Counted from the stretch's first letter, positions 1-8,572 are shown. The stretch is 64,000 nucleotides of DNA from an uncultured Dehalococcoidia bacterium (GCA_938015525.1 CALLPC010000015.1:62001-126000), one strand, 5' to 3'. A program made the numbers and translations. Notes: a model not told the origin generated them from the letters alone.

Positions 1-2
1 GG

Positions 3-86
3 GCGCTCATCCTCATCCCGTCGCTCTGGCTGCTCTACTGGACGTTCTCACGGGATACGCTGCGGGGCGAGGAGGTGGCGCACTGA
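3..86 (+). CDS. C-terminal end of a membrane protein (partial)
   Basis: Only the last 27 codons are inside the window, in the third frame, ending in TGA at 84-86. The peptide is a hydrophobic helix (ALILIPSLWLLYWTFSRDTL) followed by a short charged tail, as at the cytoplasmic end of a polytopic membrane protein. Subunit II of cytochrome bd oxidases ends in a similar way, but the fragment is too short to assign. The gene starts left of the window and is convergent with the hydrolase at 94-1221. Confidence 0.5.
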   Translation, partial: ALILIPSLWLLYWTFSRDTLRGEEVAH

Positions 87-93
87 GGGACAG

Positions 94-1221
94 TCATTCA
101 AGGGCCGTGAGGAAGGCGCGGACCGCGTCGGCGTAGCCTTCCGGGTCGACGTTCCAGGCGCGGACGTGGCCGGCACCGGGGACGCGGACGTAGCGGACGA
201 TATCGGGGCGGGCGGCGGCGAGGCTGTCGCTGAGCTCGACGGGGACGAGCGGGTCGGCGTCGCCGTGGAAGAGGAGGACGGGGCGCTGGAGGTCCATCGC
301 CGTGCGGCGGTAGTCGAAATCGTCCCAGTTGAAGCCGTAGCGGCGGGCGGCGATGCGGTTGGAGAGGGCGAGGTAGCGGAGGGGGAGGCGGCGCTGGCGG
401 GCGCCGTGGGCGACGGTGGTGCGGAAGTCGAGCATCGGGGCATCGAAGATGAACCCGGCGGCCCTGGGGGCGAGGTCGGAGCGCTCCATGAAGCTGAGGC
501 AGATGGCGCCGCCCATGGAGTAGCCGACGAGGAGGAAGCGGCGGGCGCCGAGGTCGAGGGCGAAGCGGGCGGCGGCATCGAGCTCTTCCCATTCGTCGCG
601 GCCGTAGGTGTAGCGGCCGCCGGGGGCCGGCGGGCAGGCTTCGTCGTTGCGGTAGGTGATGGCGAGGCAGGGGTAGCCGGCTTCGGCGAGGAGGGGGAGG
701 AGGCGGAGGGTTTCGCGGCGGTTCGCGCCTTTGCCGTGGACCATGATCGCCCAGGTATCGCGCGAGCCGGGGACGTACCAGGCGGGGAAGGCGCCGAGCG
801 GGGCGTGGATGGCGACGTCCTGGAATTCGATGCCGTGGGCCTGGCGGGGGTCGCCGGGGAAGGCGAAGCTATCGAGCCGGGCGAAATCGCCCGGGCGGAG
901 CTCACCCTCGAGCGGGGTGAAGGGGCGGATGGCGACGACGCCGTTCTCTTCGAGGACGGGACCGAGGGAGGCGCGGCCGCGGGCAGCTTCGAGGAGGTAG
1001 CGACCGGGTTCGCGGTGGGCGCCTGCGGGTGCGCCGGGAGCGGGGCGGAGGGTGAGGCGGCCGGGCGCGATGGCGGTGACGGTGACGGTGAAAGGCGCCG
1101 GGAGGCGGTCGTTTGCAGGGTCGAAGGCCTGGCGGTCGAGCAGGCGGGCGAGCTGGAAGGCGGGCGCGAGGAAGGCGCCGGCCGCGGCGGCGGCGCCGGC
1201 GGCGAGGGTCCGGGTACGCAT
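94..1221 (-). CDS. alpha/beta hydrolase (serine hydrolase)
   Basis: This is a 375-residue alpha/beta-hydrolase-fold enzyme of unknown substrate. The start chosen is the ATG at 1219-1221 (MRTRTLAAG); the open frame upstream is low-complexity Ser/Pro and not credible. A hydrophobic N-terminal stretch (about 6-25) suggests a membrane anchor or signal peptide. About 130 residues of family-specific N-domain precede the catalytic domain. That domain shows an oxyanion HGKG motif (162-165), the nucleophile elbow GYSMGG with Ser235, an acid in HGDADPLVP (Asp321 or Asp323) and His352 in GAGHV. It lies 31 bp downstream of the cyclase gene in the same direction, probably as one transcript. The fold is certain and the substrate is not. 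Confidence 0.85.
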   Translation of the reverse strand: MRTRTLAAGAAAAAGAFLAPAFQLARLLDRQAFDPANDRLPAPFTVTVTAIAPGRLTLRPAPGAPAGAHREPGRYLLEAARGRASLGPVLEENGVVAIRPFTPLEGELRPGDFARLDSFAFPGDPRQAHGIEFQDVAIHAPLGAFPAWYVPGSRDTWAIMVHGKGANRRETLRLLPLLAEAGYPCLAITYRNDEACPPAPGGRYTYGRDEWEELDAAARFALDLGARRFLLVGYSMGGAICLSFMERSDLAPRAAGFIFDAPMLDFRTTVAHGARQRRLPLRYLALSNRIAARRYGFNWDDFDYRRTAMDLQRPVLLFHGDADPLVPVELSDSLAAARPDIVRYVRVPGAGHVRAWNVDPEGYADAVRAFLTALE

Positions 1222-1252
1222 GGTTCGATGGTAGCGGACGGGAGGGGCAGGG

Positions 1253-2176
1253 TCAGAAGACGGCGACCGGGTTGACGGGGGAGCCGGTGCCGCCGCGGAC
1301 GTACAGCGGGGCGATGGTGAGGAGGAACTCCCAGCGGCCTTCCTCACGGCACGCCTCGGCGAGGGGGTCGAGGTTGGCGTTATCGAGGAGGGGCATGCCG
1401 GCGAAGACGATGGCGAGGACGTGGACGGGGCCGCCGGCCGCTGCTGCACGGTCGAAGAGGTCGTAGCCGCTGGGACGGGCGTCCATCATGTCCCAGCCGA
1501 GGAGTGCTGCGTCGTGACGCTTGAGCACGGGGACGGTATCGGCGTGGAGACCGGGCGAGGGCGGGACGCCGGGCACGGAGCCGGGGTGGGCAGCGTAGAA
1601 GGCGGAGCGGCCGCTGTAGACGAGGACGGCATCGCCCGGTTCGAGCGGGCTGCCCTGGGCCTCGGCGGCGGCTTCGAGCTCCCAGCCGCGGACGGGCGCA
1701 TCGAGGGTGACGAACGGCACGCCGCGGAAGCGGGGGATATCGATGAGGACGCCGCGGGTGACGATGCCCTCTTTCCAGGCGTCGACGGCGCCGGCGCGGG
1801 CGCCGAGGGAGGTGACATCGCTGGCCGGGCGGCCGTTGTACATCTGCCCCTGCCAGAAGATATGGCAGAGGGCATCGATGTGGGTGGTGGCGTAGCCGTG
1901 GAAGAGGAGGCCGAGGTAGTCGACGGATGCAGTCGGACCGACGCGGAGCCAGTGCTGGGCGGGGTTCCAGTTGCCCGGGCCGCCGACGGTGTTGAGCGGG
2001 TGGGCGATGGAGACCGGGCGCCCGCTGCGGACGAGCGCGGCGGCCCGGCGGCGCTTCTCGGGGGTGATGAGGTTGATGGTGCCGGCGGAGTCGTCGGAGC
2101 CCCAGCGGCCCCAGTTGGAGCAGAGGTCGAAGTAGTTGGCGACCTCTTCGGGCGTGGGCAGGGGATGGTCGGGCAT
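1253..2176 (-). CDS. cyclase family protein (metal-dependent amidohydrolase-like)
   Basis: This 307-residue protein belongs to the cyclase / kynurenine-formamidase superfamily (PF04199), whose members hydrolyse or cyclise amide and lactone substrates with a divalent metal. The diagnostic HxDxxxH motif is HIDALCH at residues 99-105, and the flanking HGYATTH and MYNGRPASDV segments are typical of the longer bacterial branch that starts with an NWGRWG-like motif. A TACACT -10-like box sits 31-36 bp upstream of the start on the same strand, and an RBS (GGAGGTG) precedes the ATG. Tandem with the hydrolase downstream. The substrate cannot be read from the sequence; a role in lactone or amide catabolism is an inference. 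Confidence 0.85.
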   Translation of the reverse strand: MPDHPLPTPEEVANYFDLCSNWGRWGSDDSAGTINLITPEKRRRAAALVRSGRPVSIAHPLNTVGGPGNWNPAQHWLRVGPTASVDYLGLLFHGYATTHIDALCHIFWQGQMYNGRPASDVTSLGARAGAVDAWKEGIVTRGVLIDIPRFRGVPFVTLDAPVRGWELEAAAEAQGSPLEPGDAVLVYSGRSAFYAAHPGSVPGVPPSPGLHADTVPVLKRHDAALLGWDMMDARPSGYDLFDRAAAAGGPVHVLAIVFAGMPLLDNANLDPLAEACREEGRWEFLLTIAPLYVRGGTGSPVNPVAVF

Positions 2177-2253
2177 GGGGCACCTCCGGCGCGGCTGTCG
2201 GCGGGGAGTGTAGCGCGGCCGGGGCGCGACAGGGCGGGGACGGCTGGGGCAGA

Positions 2254-3537
2254 ATGGCCGGCGTGGAAGGGTCGTTCATCATCGAGCCGGAGCGGCGGGT
2301 GCCGGTCATCGCGGAGACGGATGTGCTGGTGGTGGGCGGGGGCGCTGCCGGGATTGCGGCGGCGGTGGCGGCGGCGCGGCAGGGAGCGCGGGCGATGCTG
2401 GTGGAGCGGTACGGTGCGCTTGGGGGGCTGGCGACGAACGGGCTGATCATCCTGCTGCTGACGCTGGACGACGGCCGCGGGCGGCAGGTGGTGGCGGGGC
2501 TCTGCCAGGAGCTGGTGGACCGGCTGGCGGCGCGGGGTGCGTGCATCTTTCCGCCGCGGGACGAGTGGGGTTCGCGGGACCCCGCGCTGGTGGAGAAGTA
2601 TCGCCGGCTCGGGCTGGTGTGGGGGAGCGGCCCGCATGCGGTGCGCTACTCCGTGGCGTACGACCCGGAGGAGTTCAAGGTGGAAGCCGACCGGCTGGTA
2701 CTGGAGGCCGGGGTGGACCTGCGCTTCCACCGGTGGGCGGTGGGCGTGCGGAAGGAGGGCTCCCGGGTGACGCACGTCATCTTCGAATCGAAGGCCGGCC
2801 GGGAGGCGGTGGCCTGCGGGGCGGTGGTCGATGCCACGGGCGACGCAGACGTCGCGGTGCTGGCGGGCGAGCCGGCGGAGAAGGAGCTGGTGCACCCGTG
2901 GCTCTGGTTTCGGACGGCGAACGTCGACGAGGCGGCGGCTGAGGCATCGCCGCAGCGCCCCGGGTATTACCGGACGGTGCACCCGGGCGGCTACCTCCAC
3001 CCGTGGGGGGCAGCGGAGCGGATCGGGCGGGCGATCGACCCGGTGGACCCGGACGACCTGACCTACGCGGAGGTAGAGTGCCGGCGGCTGGCGCGGGCGG
3101 AGCTCGACCGGCTGCGGGGGCAATCGCCCGGCTTCGAGCGGGCCTGGCTGGCCGGGTTTGCCGCCACGCTCGGCATCACCGAATCGCGCCGGATGGTCGG
3201 GCGGCACGTGCTGGCGCGGGAGGAGATGGACCGGCACTTCGACGACGTCGTGGCCGTCACGGGGCACTGGACGAAGTACGGGGCGGTGTACGAGATCCCG
3301 TGGCGGTCGCTGACGGCGCAGGGGACGGCGAACCTGGCCGTCGCGGGGCGGTGCATCTCGGTGGACCACCGGGTGCACCACGCGACGAAGGAGATCCCGG
3401 CGTGTTTCGCGACGGGCGAGGCGGCGGGCACCGGCGCGGCGCTCGCGCTGGAGCGGGGCGGCGGGCTGGCGGAGGTAGAGGTGCCGGCGCTGCAGGAGCG
3501 GCTGCGGAGGGCGGGCGCCTGGCTGCCGGGGCCGTAG
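2254..3537 (+). CDS. FAD-dependent oxidoreductase (FAD_oxidored family)
   Basis: A 427-residue flavoprotein of the PF12831 family. The N-terminal Rossmann motif VVGGGAAG (residues 26-33) and Glu51 at the end of the second strand bind the ADP part of FAD. GALGGLATNG just after matches the covalent-flavin-like loop of this family. ATGDADVAVLAG (about 195-206) is the second FAD-contact motif, and the C-terminal segment with GRCISVDHRVHHATKEIPACFATGEAAG closes the FAD site. It is divergent from the cyclase gene with a 77-bp intergenic region. Members act on organic acids or quinone-type substrates; the substrate here is unknown. Confidence 0.85.
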   Translation: MAGVEGSFIIEPERRVPVIAETDVLVVGGGAAGIAAAVAAARQGARAMLVERYGALGGLATNGLIILLLTLDDGRGRQVVAGLCQELVDRLAARGACIFPPRDEWGSRDPALVEKYRRLGLVWGSGPHAVRYSVAYDPEEFKVEADRLVLEAGVDLRFHRWAVGVRKEGSRVTHVIFESKAGREAVACGAVVDATGDADVAVLAGEPAEKELVHPWLWFRTANVDEAAAEASPQRPGYYRTVHPGGYLHPWGAAERIGRAIDPVDPDDLTYAEVECRRLARAELDRLRGQSPGFERAWLAGFAATLGITESRRMVGRHVLAREEMDRHFDDVVAVTGHWTKYGAVYEIPWRSLTAQGTANLAVAGRCISVDHRVHHATKEIPACFATGEAAGTGAALALERGGGLAEVEVPALQERLRRAGAWLPGP

Positions 3538-3589
3538 CGGGGCGCGTGGCGTAGGATCGGCGGCGAAGTTCCGCACGGGGGCGTTCGCC

Positions 3590-4576
3590 GTGAAAGCTGT
3601 CGTCATCACCCGGCCCGGGGGGCCGGAGGTGCTCGAATACCGCGAGGTGCCGGACCCCGTCGCCGGGCCGGAGGACCTGCTCATCCGTGTCCGGGCGACG
3701 GCGCTGAACCGCGCCGACCTGCTCCAGCGGATGGGCGGCTATCCGCAGCCGGGCCCGAAGCCGCCGTTCGAAATCCCGGGGCTGGAGTACGCGGGCGAGG
3801 TGGTGGCGGCCGGCGAGCGGGTGGAGGGGTTCGCCGTGGGCGACCGGGTGATGGGGCTGCTCGCGGGCGGGGGCTACGCGGAGCTGGTCGTGACGCACTC
3901 CCGGCTGGCGGTGAAGGTGCCGGATGCGCTCTCGTGGGAGGAGGCGGGCGCGACGCCGGAGGTGTTCATCACGGCGCACGATGCGCTGCTCCAGTGCGGA
4001 CTGGCGGCGGGCGAGCGGGTGCTCATCCACGCGGCGGGCAGCGGGGTGGGGGTCGCGGCGGTGCAGATCGCGAAGGTGATGGGCGCTTCCTTCGTGGCGG
4101 GCACGGCGGGCAGCGGGGAGAAGCTCGCCCGTGCGGCGGAACTCGGTCTCGACCTCGGTATCAACTACCGGGAGCAGGATTTTGCGGAGGCGGTGCTGCG
4201 GGCGACGGACGGGCAGGGCGTGGACGTGGTCCTGGACGTCATCGGGGCGGAGTACTGGGAGCGGAATTTGCGGGTGCTGGCGGTGAAGGGGCGGATGGTC
4301 ATCGTCGGGCTGATGGGCGGCACGGCGGCACAGGCGAACCTCGGGGTGCTGCTGCAGAAGCGGCTGCAGGTGCGGGGGACGACGCTGCGGGCGCGGCCGC
4401 TGGAGGAGAAGGCGGTGGCGACGCGGGCGTTCGAGAAGAGCGTGCTGCCGCACATCGCGAGCGGACGGGTGAAGGTCGTGATCGACCGGGTATACGCCCT
4501 GCGGGATGCGGCCGAAGCGCACGCGTACATGGCGACGAATGCGAACTTCGGAAAGATCGTGCTGGTTTCCGGGTGA
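3590..4576 (+). CDS. NAD(P)H:quinone oxidoreductase, zeta-crystallin/PIG3 type
   Basis: A zinc-independent medium-chain dehydrogenase/reductase of 328 residues, the usual length. The N-terminal GroES-like domain has NRADLLQRMGGYP (40-52), which is characteristic of the PIG3-type quinone reductases. The Rossmann domain carries HAAGSGVGVAAVQIAK (147-162). There is no zinc-binding cysteine set. The start is a GTG at 3590 (MKAVVITRPG); an extended -10-like GTAGGAT lies at 3551-3557. It follows the FAD oxidoreductase by 52 bp and may be cotranscribed. It probably reduces quinones or small enones with NADPH. Confidence 0.9.
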   Translation: MKAVVITRPGGPEVLEYREVPDPVAGPEDLLIRVRATALNRADLLQRMGGYPQPGPKPPFEIPGLEYAGEVVAAGERVEGFAVGDRVMGLLAGGGYAELVVTHSRLAVKVPDALSWEEAGATPEVFITAHDALLQCGLAAGERVLIHAAGSGVGVAAVQIAKVMGASFVAGTAGSGEKLARAAELGLDLGINYREQDFAEAVLRATDGQGVDVVLDVIGAEYWERNLRVLAVKGRMVIVGLMGGTAAQANLGVLLQKRLQVRGTTLRARPLEEKAVATRAFEKSVLPHIASGRVKVVIDRVYALRDAAEAHAYMATNANFGKIVLVSG

Positions 4577-4582
4577 AGGAGG

Positions 4583-4612
4583 TTGACGCGTTCTCGGGTG
4601 AGCGGCTACGGT
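4583..4612 (+). promoter_or_regulatory. putative sigma-70 promoter of the 4685 gene
   Basis: TTGACG at 4583-4588 and TACGGT at 4607-4612 are separated by 18 bp, directly after the quinone reductase gene and about 70 bp before the start at 4685. It is a visual match only. Confidence 0.45.
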
Positions 4613-4684
4613 GCAGCGTGACCGCAGCGTCTTTCATTTTCGAATGACGCTCGGAATTCTGTATCTGCACGAGGAGATTGGACG

Positions 4685-4984
4685 ATGGCCGTTGACGGCA
4701 CCTGGAACATCACGCTTTCGACCCCGATGGGCGACCGGCCCGCGCAGCTGACGCTCAAGACGGACGGCGCCGCGCTGAGCGGGACGTTCGGGAGCGAGCG
4801 AGGCTCGCAGGAGTTCAGCGGGGGGACGGTGGACGGGAACAACGTGAGCTGGAAGACGATGTTCAACGGGGCGATGGGCCCGATGGAGCTGACGTTTACG
4901 GGGACGGTGGACGGGGACAGCATCGGCGGGACGGTGCAGTTCGGGGCGTTCGGCTCCGGGAGCTGGAAGGGCACCCGGGCGTAA
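4685..4984 (+). CDS. conserved small beta-rich protein, function unknown
   Basis: A 99-residue protein with no signal peptide and no cysteine. It consists of alternating short beta strands and Gly/Asp/Asn turns (GTWNITLSTPMG, LTLKTDG, LSGTFGSERG, GGTVDGNNVSWKT, TFTGTVDGDSIGGTV). The last half restates the first, which suggests an internal duplication of a Gly-rich beta meander. Short proteins of this look are widespread in actinobacteria and Chloroflexota without a known role. It has its own promoter-like sequence and an AGGAG-like RBS (GAGGAGATTGG). A strong terminator follows. Confidence 0.75.
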   Translation: MAVDGTWNITLSTPMGDRPAQLTLKTDGAALSGTFGSERGSQEFSGGTVDGNNVSWKTMFNGAMGPMELTFTGTVDGDSIGGTVQFGAFGSGSWKGTRA

Positions 4985-5037
4985 TCGCCGGGAGCGACGG
5001 GGCGGCCGCCGCCGTCGCCCGTGGTGACACGCGAGAC

Positions 5038-5067
5038 GGGCGGCCCCCCGGGACCGGGGGGCCGCCC
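5038..5067. terminator. bidirectional rho-independent-type hairpin
   Basis: A perfect 14-bp G+C stem (5038-5051 with 5054-5067) around a GA turn, between the convergent 4685 gene and glnA. There is no T-run on either side, so it may act by the stem alone. Confidence 0.75.
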
Positions 5068-5089
5068 GCGCGTCGACCGCTGAGGGGGC

Positions 5090-6535
5090 TCAGGCGTCGA
5101 AGTAGAGTTCGAACTCGTACGGGTGGGGGCGCATGCGGATGGGGTCGACTTCGTTCTCGTACTTGTAGGCGATCCAGGTTTCGAGGACGTCTTCGGTGAA
5201 GACGCCGCCCTTGAGGAGGAACTCGTGGTCCTCCTCGAGCGCGCGGAGGGAGCCGTCGAGGGACTGGGCGACGGTGGGGATGCTGGCGAGCTGCTCCGGG
5301 CTGAGGTCGAAGAGGTTGACCTTATCGAGGGGCTCGCCGGGGTCCCATTCGTTGATGATGCCGTCGAGGCCGGCCATGAGGATGGCAGCGAAGGTGAGGT
5401 AGGGGTTGCCGGAGGGGTCGGGCGGGCGGAATTCGACGCGCTTCTGGCGCGGGTCGGGGCTGACGAGGGGGATGCGGCAGGCGGCGGAGCGGTTGCGCGC
5501 GGAGTAGACGAGGTTGACCGGGGCTTCGTAGCCGGGGACGAGCCGCTTGTAGCTGTTGGTGGTGGGGGCAGCGATCGCCATGAGGGCGCGGCCGTGGCGG
5601 ATGAGGCCGGCGATGTAGTGCTTGCACATCCGGGAGATGCCGGCGTACTCCTCCCCCGCGAAGAGGTTGACGCCGTTTTTCCAGATGGAGAGGTGGGTGT
5701 GCATGCCCGAGCCGTTATCGCCGAAGAGGGGCTTGGGCATGAAGGTGGCGACTTTGCCGTTCCGCTTCGCCACGTTCTTCACGATGTATTTGTAGAGGAG
5801 GGCCTTGTCGCCCATGCGGGTGAGGGTATCGAACCGCATGTCGATTTCGGCCTGGCCGGCGGTGGCGACTTCATGGTGGTGGAGTTCGACCTGGATGCCG
5901 CACGCTTCCATGACCTCGACCATCTCGTTGCGGATATCGGTGAGGGTGTCGTGCGGTGCGACGGGGAAGTAGCCGCCCTTCACGCGGGGGCGGTTGCCCT
6001 GGTTGAGGTCGCCGCGGAGGGTCGTCTCGGCGCCGCTGTTCCAGATGCCTTCGTCGGAGTCGACGATGTAGGAGGCGGTGTGCATCTGGTTGTCGAAGCG
6101 GACTTCGTCGAAGATGAAGAACTCGAGCTCGTGGCCGATGTAGACGGTATCGCCGACGCCGGCGTCGCGGAGGTACTGCTCGGCCTTTTTCGCGATGTAG
6201 CGGGCGTCGCGGCTGTAGGGCTGGCGGGAGACGGGGTCTTCGACGTTGGCGATGACGGAGAGGGTGGGGACCTGGATGAAGGGGTCGATGAAGGCAGTTT
6301 CCGGGTCGGGGATGAGGAGCATGTCGGACTCCTCGATCTTCTGGAAGCCGCGGATGGAGGAGCCGTCGAATCCGTAGCCGTTCCGCCAGGGGGAGCGGGC
6401 GTAATCGGTCCAGTCGTTCAGTTCGCGGATGGGGCGGGTGATGTGCTGCCACTGGCCGAACAGGTCGACGAATTTGATGTCGACGAAGCGGATGCCGTGC
6501 TGTTCGCAGTAGGCCTTGATTTCCTCGGGGGTCAT
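5090..6535 (-). CDS. glnA: glutamine synthetase type I
   Basis: Condenses glutamate and ammonia to glutamine with ATP; a cytosolic dodecamer and central to nitrogen assimilation. At 481 residues it has the GSI length. Visible signatures are NGYGFDGSSIRGF near the N-terminus, the metal/Glu site GHELEFFIFDE, the ATP-site KPLFGDNGSGMHTHLSIW, the NRSAACRIP loop, and the C-terminal RPHPYEFELYFDA. The segment equivalent to the adenylylation loop of E. coli GS (NLYDLPPEE, Tyr397) reads NLFDLSPEQ: residue 409 is Phe (codon TTC, complement at 5309-5311). This enzyme therefore cannot be adenylylated there. Single gene; about 150-190 bp upstream lies an 11-bp-phased GAAAC/GTAAC motif. Confidence 0.97.
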   Translation of the reverse strand: MTPEEIKAYCEQHGIRFVDIKFVDLFGQWQHITRPIRELNDWTDYARSPWRNGYGFDGSSIRGFQKIEESDMLLIPDPETAFIDPFIQVPTLSVIANVEDPVSRQPYSRDARYIAKKAEQYLRDAGVGDTVYIGHELEFFIFDEVRFDNQMHTASYIVDSDEGIWNSGAETTLRGDLNQGNRPRVKGGYFPVAPHDTLTDIRNEMVEVMEACGIQVELHHHEVATAGQAEIDMRFDTLTRMGDKALLYKYIVKNVAKRNGKVATFMPKPLFGDNGSGMHTHLSIWKNGVNLFAGEEYAGISRMCKHYIAGLIRHGRALMAIAAPTTNSYKRLVPGYEAPVNLVYSARNRSAACRIPLVSPDPRQKRVEFRPPDPSGNPYLTFAAILMAGLDGIINEWDPGEPLDKVNLFDLSPEQLASIPTVAQSLDGSLRALEEDHEFLLKGGVFTEDVLETWIAYKYENEVDPIRMRPHPYEFELYFDA

Positions 6536-6688
6536 CGAACTCCTCTGGCGGTAAGGTGGGCGGGTCTCCCGATTGTCGCCCGGCGGGGCGTTACGGCCAC
6601 GGGCCGGGGGTGCCGAAACGATGACGTTCGTGTTTCGCGGGGCGCAGCCGGGAAGGCCTGCGTGCTGGCGACAGGGTAGGGGGAGGGG

Positions 6689-6726
6689 GTTTCGGGGGAA
6701 TTGCGCCGGTGTTACGAACAGGTTTC
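6689..6726 (-). promoter_or_regulatory. 11-bp-phased GAAAC/GTAAC motif, GlnR-box-like
   Basis: Read on the minus strand, pentamers GAAAC (6722-6726), GTAAC (6711-6715), GCAAT (6700-6704) and GAAAC (6689-6693) follow each other with exactly 6 bp between them. That is the spacing of actinobacterial GlnR boxes (GTnAC-n6-GAAAC). It lies between divergent glnA and the M16 protease gene. No GlnR gene is in the window. Confidence 0.4.
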
Positions 6727-6800
6727 GCGAGCGGGATTCGCGGCAAGGCGGGCGCCCGCGTAGGATCCGGCGTGGTGCCCGGGCGGGCAGGGGGTTTCTG

Positions 6801-8057
6801 ATGTATCAGCGCACGGTCCTGGCGAACGGGTTGCGGGTGGTAACGGCGGAGCTGCCGCACACGCGCTCGGCGACGGTGACCATCTACGTGGGGGCGGGGA
6901 GCCGGTACGAGCGGGACGAGGAGGCGGGGCTTTCGCACTTCCTCGAGCACATGCTCTTCAAGGGGGCGTCGCGGCGGCCGACGGCCCGGGAGATTTCGGA
7001 GGCGATCGAGTCGGTCGGCGGGGTGCACAATGCGGCGACGGACCGGGAGGCGACGCTGTACTACGCGAAGGTGCCGCACACGGCGGCGCTGACGGTCATC
7101 GATATCCTCGCGGATATGGTGACGGCGCCGGTGATGGACCCGGCCGAGCTGGAGAAGGAGCGGGCCGTCATCCTGGAGGAGCTGGCGGGCATCGAGGACA
7201 GCCCGGCGGAGATGAGCGCAATCCTCGCAGACGAGACGCTCTGGCCGGGGCAGCCGCTCGGTCGAGAGATCGGGGGCACGCCGGAGAGCGTGGCGGCGCT
7301 GCCGCTCGAGGCGGTGGTGCGGTACTTCCGGAAGCAGTACGTGCCGGGAAACATGGTGCTCGCGGTGGCCGGGAACGTCCGCCACGGGGAGGTGGTGGCG
7401 GCGGCGGAGCGGTGGCTGGGGGCGGCGCCGGCGGCTGAACCGGGCGGGTGGTTCCCGGCGGTGCCGCGGGACGGGGCGCCGCGGCTGCGGGTGCGGGAGA
7501 AGCAGACGGAGCAGGCGCACCTCTGCTTCGCCTTCCCCGGTGTGCCGCTCGACAGCGAGGAACGGTTCGCCGTGAGCCTGCTGAACATGCTGCTGGGCGA
7601 GGGGATGTCGAGCCGGCTCTTCCTCGAGCTCCGGGAGGAGCGGGCGCTCGTCTACGACATCCACAGCTACACGAGCGAGTACCGGGACGCCGGCTCGCTG
7701 ACGATTTACGCGGGGTGTGACCCGGAGCATGCGCGGGTGACGGCGGAGGCGACGCTGGAGGAGGCGCAGAAGCTGCTGGCCGGGATTTCGCCGGGGGAGC
7801 TGCAGAAGGCGAAGGAGATGGCGAAGGGCCGCATCCAGCTGCGGATGGAGGACACGCGGGCGGTGGCGGGCTGGCTCGGCTCGCAGGAGCTGCTGCGCGG
7901 CCGGGTGCTCACGGTGGACGAGGCGGTGGCCCGGTTCGATGCGGTGACGGCGGACGAGGTGCTCGAGGCGGGCCGCCGGGTGCTGGACCCGGCCGGGGCG
8001 GTGCTGGCGGCGGTGGGGCCGCTCGATGAAGGGACGTTCGCCGGCGTCCTGGGCTGA
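6801..8057 (+). CDS. M16 family zinc metallopeptidase (processing-peptidase-like)
   Basis: A 418-residue pitrilysin-family protease, the size of bacterial PqqL/YmxG-like processing peptidases. The inverted zinc motif HxxEH is HFLEH at 46-50, and the third ligand Glu is at about 126 (VILEE), 76 residues on, as in the family. Peptidase_M16 N-domain about 10-160, C-domain about 170-380, including the R/Y substrate motif region SSRLFLELREERALVYDIHSY. The start is the ATG at 6801; an in-frame extension upstream lacks similarity. TAGGAT at 6761-6766 may be its -10. No signal peptide, so a cytosolic role is likely. Confidence 0.92.
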   Translation: MYQRTVLANGLRVVTAELPHTRSATVTIYVGAGSRYERDEEAGLSHFLEHMLFKGASRRPTAREISEAIESVGGVHNAATDREATLYYAKVPHTAALTVIDILADMVTAPVMDPAELEKERAVILEELAGIEDSPAEMSAILADETLWPGQPLGREIGGTPESVAALPLEAVVRYFRKQYVPGNMVLAVAGNVRHGEVVAAAERWLGAAPAAEPGGWFPAVPRDGAPRLRVREKQTEQAHLCFAFPGVPLDSEERFAVSLLNMLLGEGMSSRLFLELREERALVYDIHSYTSEYRDAGSLTIYAGCDPEHARVTAEATLEEAQKLLAGISPGELQKAKEMAKGRIQLRMEDTRAVAGWLGSQELLRGRVLTVDEAVARFDAVTADEVLEAGRRVLDPAGAVLAAVGPLDEGTFAGVLG

Positions 8058-8101
8058 GGCGCGCATCGACGGCGGGCGGCCCGGGGCAGGAAGATAGGCC
8101 G

Positions 8102-8572
8102 GTGAAGCAGGCGTTCTTCGGGAAGCCGCAGGCGACGTTTACGCCGGGCGGGGCGCACGTCGCGGTCTACCTCGTGCCCGTGGTCGAAGGGCGGCTGGTG
8201 GTGTTCGAGGTCGAGGCGCCGGGGCTCCGGGGCCGCTGGCTGCCGTGGACGGTGATGGCGTACGGCGCGAACCCCTACGAGACGGCAGCGGCCCTGGCGG
8301 ACGACTGGTGCGACGGTGCCGTCGCGGCGCTGGAGGTCGCGGACGTGCTCTCGTTCCCCTTCGATGCGGACGGGTGGGAGCTGGCGCTCGTGTACCGCGC
8401 GGAGCTGGCGGCGATGCCGGCGGGGGACGCGAACCGGCGGCCGGTGGCGTTCGCCCCGGGGGAAGCCGATGCCATCGGGCCGTTCGACCCGGTCGACCTT
8501 CTGCGCTGGGTGGGAGCGGGGAACGGGGAGCGGAGAGCGGGGAGCAGGGAGGGGCCGCCGCTGGTGTTCTGA
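8102..8572 (+). CDS. conserved hypothetical protein with G-rich repeat in its 3' end
   Basis: A 156-residue protein starting at GTG (8102). I do not recognise a family. It is a soluble mixed alpha/beta protein with a Trp/Pro-rich centre (GRWLPWTVMAYGANPYETAAALADDW) and a strand-rich first half. The last 20 residues (GNGERRAGSREG region) are encoded by a heptad-like G-rich repeat (8512-8552) that occurs again at 43162, so the natural C-terminus may originally have ended near the VDLLRWV segment. It follows the protease gene by 44 bp and is convergent with the membrane gene at 8598. Confidence 0.65.
   Translation: MKQAFFGKPQATFTPGGAHVAVYLVPVVEGRLVVFEVEAPGLRGRWLPWTVMAYGANPYETAAALADDWCDGAVAALEVADVLSFPFDADGWELALVYRAELAAMPAGDANRRPVAFAPGEADAIGPFDPVDLLRWVGAGNGERRAGSREGPPLVF
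8512..8552 (+). repeat. GGGGAGC-like heptad repeat, copy 1
   Basis: About five degenerate copies of a G-rich heptamer. The first 20 bases, GGGAGCGGGGAACGGGGAGC, occur identically at 43162-43181. The array lies in frame inside the end of the 8102 gene. Confidence 0.7.

Noticed and set aside
1222-1449. 76-residue N-terminal extension of the alpha/beta hydrolase
   Set aside because: Ser/Pro/Arg-rich, overlaps the end of the cyclase gene in the same direction, and is not needed by the fold.
8512-8552. G-rich array as a CRISPR or transposon end
   Set aside because: Heptamers with no spacers, no inverted ends and no cas or transposase gene.
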